From Prochilodus magdalenae (taxonomy: Eukaryota; Chordata; Actinopteri; Characiformes; Prochilodontidae): a stretch of 64,000 nucleotides of DNA. The notes beneath the pieces are model-generated. The model saw only the letters and a program-made list of their open reading frames with translations, was not told the DNA's origin and ran no database searches. Positions 60,884 through 64,000 of the stretch are shown piece by piece. Every line of letters starts with the position of its first letter. The stretch's first letter is position 1. A program made the translations under genes and the position numbers. The stretch lies in NCBI GenBank assembly GCA_024036415.1, contig JAMWET010003158.1:47501-111500 (forward strand), in the 5' to 3' direction.

Positions 60884-60990
60884 CTTGGTGGAAAAAAAAA
60901 AGAAAAACGCTCCGTTGTGACGCAATATCCCTGAAGTTCGGAAAGAATCGGGCGCACGAATGTTTCCGACGGTGACGTCAGAGTGGCCGG
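60884..60990 (-). promoter_or_regulatory. c19orf47: C19orf47 promoter with CRE and YY1-type motifs
   Basis: A full palindromic CRE, TGACGTCA, lies at 60,973-60,980, about 90 bp upstream of the ATG. A half-site-like TGACGCAA lies at 60,918-60,925. The start codon lies in CAAGATGGCG, the YY1 arrangement seen near starts of many housekeeping genes. The area is CpG-rich with no TATA box, which suggests broad expression. Confidence 0.6.
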
Positions 60991-61368
60991 CGGCTTCGCT
61001 CGGGTTCCCTCCGTGATCAAAGGGGTTAGCAGCACCTGAGCTACTGTAGATAGGTTTGTTCCGTGTAGGTTCCTGTACATTGGTTTAGGCATTAGCGTCA
61101 GCTGGAAGAACAGAGCGTGTGAATGATTAAGTCTGAGTTAGATGGAGAGAGTACGAGAAATGATTCCACCCAGCTGATAAACCTGTATAATGTACATGCA
61201 TGTGCATATTATTTACAGTCCTGTACGGTTTAAGTAAAATGCATTCCTCTTGTCCAGTTAAACCTGGACTATCTATGTTATTGATGCATCAGCTTACTAT
61301 GCAGTTTGTTTACCACTAGGGGGCGGCAAAACACCATTAATCTCTATATGGTCCATCTCTAGTACATA
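60991..61368. other. Upstream flank of C19orf47
   Basis: No exon of a divergent gene recognised. In mammals PLD3 lies head to head here, but no PLD3-like coding segment is visible to the window end. Confidence 0.4.
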
Positions 61369-61878
61369 CAGCTTTGAAGAAATCCCACCTCAGAATGATC
61401 AGTTCCTCTAGTTGTACAGGTTCTGGGTTTGTGTTGGTTCTGTTTGATTTTCTACACTACTGGAACCATGTCTCCCAAACTCCAGATCAGATATTGTATT
61501 AGATCTGTTTATTTCGAAAATCGCTAACGACCTCCAGAAGCCTGTTGTCAGAACCATGCTCGCTGTGTGTTTCAACCCAGCCACCGCTCGCCAGTCTCTC
61601 TGTAGGTCACTTGAGTTCATCTTACGGTGCTTAAGGGACATTGGAATGAGGTGGCCCTCATCACGGTCAGTAGAGAGTGGGTTTGGCCCTCTGCCAGTCT
61701 GTAGCTGTGTTGTCCTGTGTGTTTGCTGCTTGACCTTGTTCTTATGAACCAGACGCTCACTGTATCTGCCAGTAAAGCTAGAACCCAACCTTCAGTTTCT
61801 CCCTAAGAACCTGCTGTACATGTGGAGATGCTGATTTAAGAAGCAACTGGAGTGGGCTCGTATTTATTTTCAGAGCTG
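61369..61878 (-). mobile_element. Tc1-like deletion derivative with intact ends, 510 bp
   Basis: Starts CAGCTTTGAAGAAATCCCAC and ends TTATTTTCAGAGCTG, flanked by TA on both sides (61,367-61,368; 61,879-61,880). The minus strand retains only the N-terminal DNA-binding part of the transposase (GRGPNPLSTDRDEGHL, SSDLQRDWRAVAGLK). The catalytic half has been deleted. Non-autonomous. The same internal deletion is present at 2,009-2,440. Confidence 0.8.
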
Positions 61879-61899
61879 TATGTTTTATATAAATCTAAA

Positions 61900-62470
61900 T
61901 ATAATAGCTCCACTTACCATATACAATCAATCCATCCCATGCAGCTTGAATATCCTCACACAGTTCCTGCAGATGTTGCGGTAGGGGTGGAGGTGGAGGG
62001 ACACCGGGCCTTCTGGACGTGTGACAACAAACCGTTCATCTTGGTGCTGACCACGGTGCCTCCACACACGGATTCGTTGGGCGTCTCCACCGAGACTAAA
62101 GCGGGACTCGTCACTAAAGATGACCCGCCGCCATTCTGAGTCCCTCCATGACAGTCTGGTACGACACCACTGCAGTCTGTGGTGACGGTGACGTGGTGTT
62201 AAGGACAGTCGTGGTAACGGTCTGTGTGCATGTAGTCCTGCGTGGTGCAGTCGTCTGCCAATGGTGCTGCACTAACAGGATGACTCATAGAGGACACCAC
62301 TGCTGGCTGTATGTCTGTGAACATGGCTGTTGGGTCAGTCAGGTACAGTGATAAGGTCCATCCTTCCTTACGTCACATGACTTATTTGCATGTCCTACCC
62401 ACCAAGTTTCATTCCTGTTGTTTGATTCTTTCTGGGTGCAGCTACTTTTATCCATGATGAGTGTAGATAC
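61900..62470 (-). mobile_element. Tc1-like transposon derivative, copy 3
   Basis: The minus strand reads DSEWRRVIFSDESRFSLGGD, then RIRVWRHRGQHQDERFVVTRPEG, a well-preserved start of a Tc1-like DDE domain. It then jumps to C-terminal transposase sequence, so the middle of the catalytic domain is missing. The right end has TTTCATTCCTGTTGTTTGAT and GATGAGTGTA, as at 46,283-46,336. It lies about 20 bp from the 510-bp element. Confidence 0.8.
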
Positions 62471-63529
62471 TGCACCAATGTTCAGCACCACTGAAAATAT
62501 TACATATCATAATTTTAATAAATATACTAAACGCCCACTGAGTGTAAAATCAAGAAACGTGTGCAGACTCTTCTCTAAACCGATGAACTTGAGCTGTATG
62601 ATGTTATATGTATTCTTTATTAGACTGTAAAATAAAACATAACATGGTCCTTTTGGAGTAAACTGAAGGGAGGTAGAGCAGGAAGTGAACTATGGATGTA
62701 GAGTCACATCTGAAATTCATATAAACCAATAATAATAAGTTCTGGGAATCCTTAAAACTGATCACAAGAGTCACATTTTGCTATCTGGGCATCCTCTTTC
62801 CATATACATTTGGTTGTACTTCACTACACAGTTTCACGAATACAGTCCCGCATTATGGCAGGGCTTCCCACACATTCCAGTGCTTCCCTTATTTTAGCAC
62901 ACCCACTCTAGGAAGGGTTGTTTATTAAGCTGATTAGTCGGAAGGAAACACCAAAAAAATGTGTAGGGCGGTGGGCAGTGTAGAGCGGTGGGCAGTGCCA
63001 GGAGGACACAGCACTACAGGCCATTTAAAGGATTTCCCCAACATTAAAGGCTAACTCGGTGTGTTCAGTGACATCTGGTGTAACACAGTGCCGTGTATTA
63101 TATCACACTGGGCTCTCTGGACACATCTAACCTTCAGGAGATCATAATGGGGTAGTGGTGGGAATGATGTTGTGAGTCACACTGCCGCTCTTCCATGCAG
63201 GAGTCTAGGTCTTAGCTCCCTCCCTGGGCAGGAACAGTATGCACAAGACTCCTGTGCTGATGTAAGGTTCCGTACACGTCACAAAATAAACAGAGACTGT
63301 ATTTACTTACCTGTGAACAGAACTAGGAGTTAATGGGTCATAAGGGAACTGAAGGGTTCACCTTAGCTTTACTTACCTGGGTGAGTCCAACCTCTGGAAA
63401 AGAGGAGGGGAGAACAGAGCAGGTAAGGCAGAGTGAACTCCAGTGTCACCTCAGGCCACCAATGCCCAGGGGAGGGGCAGCCCTTTTATATGTGGCGTTA
63501 CTGGGGGTACTGGGGGGGGGGTTCAGTAC
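62471..63529. other. Unclassified non-coding stretch
   Basis: No exon or repeat recognised. A G run occurs at about 63,513-63,521. Confidence 0.35.
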
Positions 63530-64000
63530 GGTAACTCAGTAAGTGTAATGCGTTAGTGTGCTGTAAGTAGTGTGTTGGTGTACACTAACTCAGTAAGTGT
63601 AATGTGTTAGTGTGCTGTAAGTAGTGTGTCGGTGTACAGTAACTCAGTAAGTGTAATGTGTTAGTGTACTGTAAGTAGCGTGTCGGTGTACAGTAACTCA
63701 GTAAGTGTAATGCGTTAGTGTGCTGTAAGTATTGTGTCGGTGTACAGTAACTCAGTAAGTGTAACGCGTTAGTGTGCTGTAAGTAGTGTGTTGGTGTACA
63801 GTAACTCAGTAAGTGTAATGTGTTAGTGTGCTGTAAGTAGTGTGTTGGTGTACAGTAACTCAGTAAGTGTAATGTGTTAGTGTGCTGTAAGTAGTGTGTC
63901 GGTGTACAGTAACTCAGTAAGTGTAATGTGTTAGTGTGCTGTAAGTAGTGTGTTGGTGTACAGTAACTCAGTAAGTGTAATGCGTTAGTGTGCTGTAAGT
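63530..64000. repeat. 54-bp minisatellite, about 9 units, continuing past the window
   Basis: The unit joins GTAACTCAGTAAGTGTAATG, TGTTAGTGTGCTGTAAGTAG and TGTGTTGGTGTACA. Starts at 63,541 and 63,595 give the 54-bp period. It alternates TGTTGG/TGTCGG and GTGTTAG/GCGTTAG variants. Confidence 0.95.

Noticed and set aside
63280..63420. Sequences resembling minus-strand splice donors (CAG then GTAAGT)
   Set aside because: No adjoining coding segment with family similarity, and isolated donor-like words are common.

Overview
This is eukaryotic, vertebrate nuclear DNA, almost certainly from a teleost fish. The evidence is: two intron-containing vertebrate genes with consensus splice sites; many Tc1-like transposon copies of fish type; a tRNA-derived SINE and LINE 3' ends of the kind common in fishes; and an exceptional density of minisatellites. 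The SINE (about 53,473-53,735) resembles ones I associate with otophysan fishes such as characins and catfishes, so that lineage is my best guess. There are no operons, rRNA genes, CRISPR arrays or prokaryotic features.

Two protein-coding genes are supported, both on the minus strand. (1) The homologue of human C19orf47 lies at 49,583-60,883. All eight coding exons could be placed, and they sum to 1,197 nt in one open frame (398 codons plus stop). The protein has an N-terminal SAM-like region, a KRRR basic patch and five copies of an RLG-ending motif. (2) The first coding exon of a TTC9-family gene, best match TTC9B, lies at 39,811-40,198. It has a CpG-rich upstream region and a REST/NRSF (RE1)-like site at 40,652-40,672. 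Its remaining exons were not found. In human 19q13.2 TTC9B and C19orf47 lie close together in this order and orientation, separated by CCNP (CNTD2) and AKT2. I see neither of those between the genes here.

Layout. 1-9.6 kb: a non-autonomous repeat, a nearly complete Tc1-like element (2,814-4,392) with a broken transposase, a 1.8-kb CATCACCTCTC minisatellite, and a LINE 3' end. 9.6-12.8 kb: two arrays of one 33-bp minisatellite, the first bracketed by identical 38-bp direct repeats. 13-29 kb: unclassified sequence with a Tc1 relic, SINE-like repeats, a large TATC microsatellite, a non-LTR reverse transcriptase fragment, and 45-bp and 54-bp minisatellites. 29.5-33.4 kb: a 2.7-kb purine-rich tract followed by a 42-bp minisatellite. 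33.4-39.5 kb: Tc1 relics, SINE-like repeats, an inverted copy of the repeat at the window start, and AT-rich DNA. 39.5-41 kb: ttc9b exon 1 and promoter. 41.2-45.6 kb: a roughly 60-copy 47-bp array carrying a telomere-like CCCTAAAC motif, broken by a dispersed element. 45.6-46.4 kb: a Tc1-like derivative. 46.4-49.6 kb: mostly single-copy DNA that may be the C19orf47 3' UTR. 49.6-61 kb: the C19orf47 homologue, with hairpins, a nested SINE and compound microsatellites in its introns. 61.4-62.5 kb: two adjacent Tc1-like deletion derivatives. 63.5 kb to the end: a 54-bp minisatellite running off the window.

I found no new multi-gene system. The most interesting signals are the RE1-like site at ttc9b, the complete C19orf47 gene model with its repeated RLG motif and tandem splice acceptor, two near-perfect intronic hairpins, internally deleted Tc1 derivatives shared between distant loci, and the telomere-like 47-bp array.
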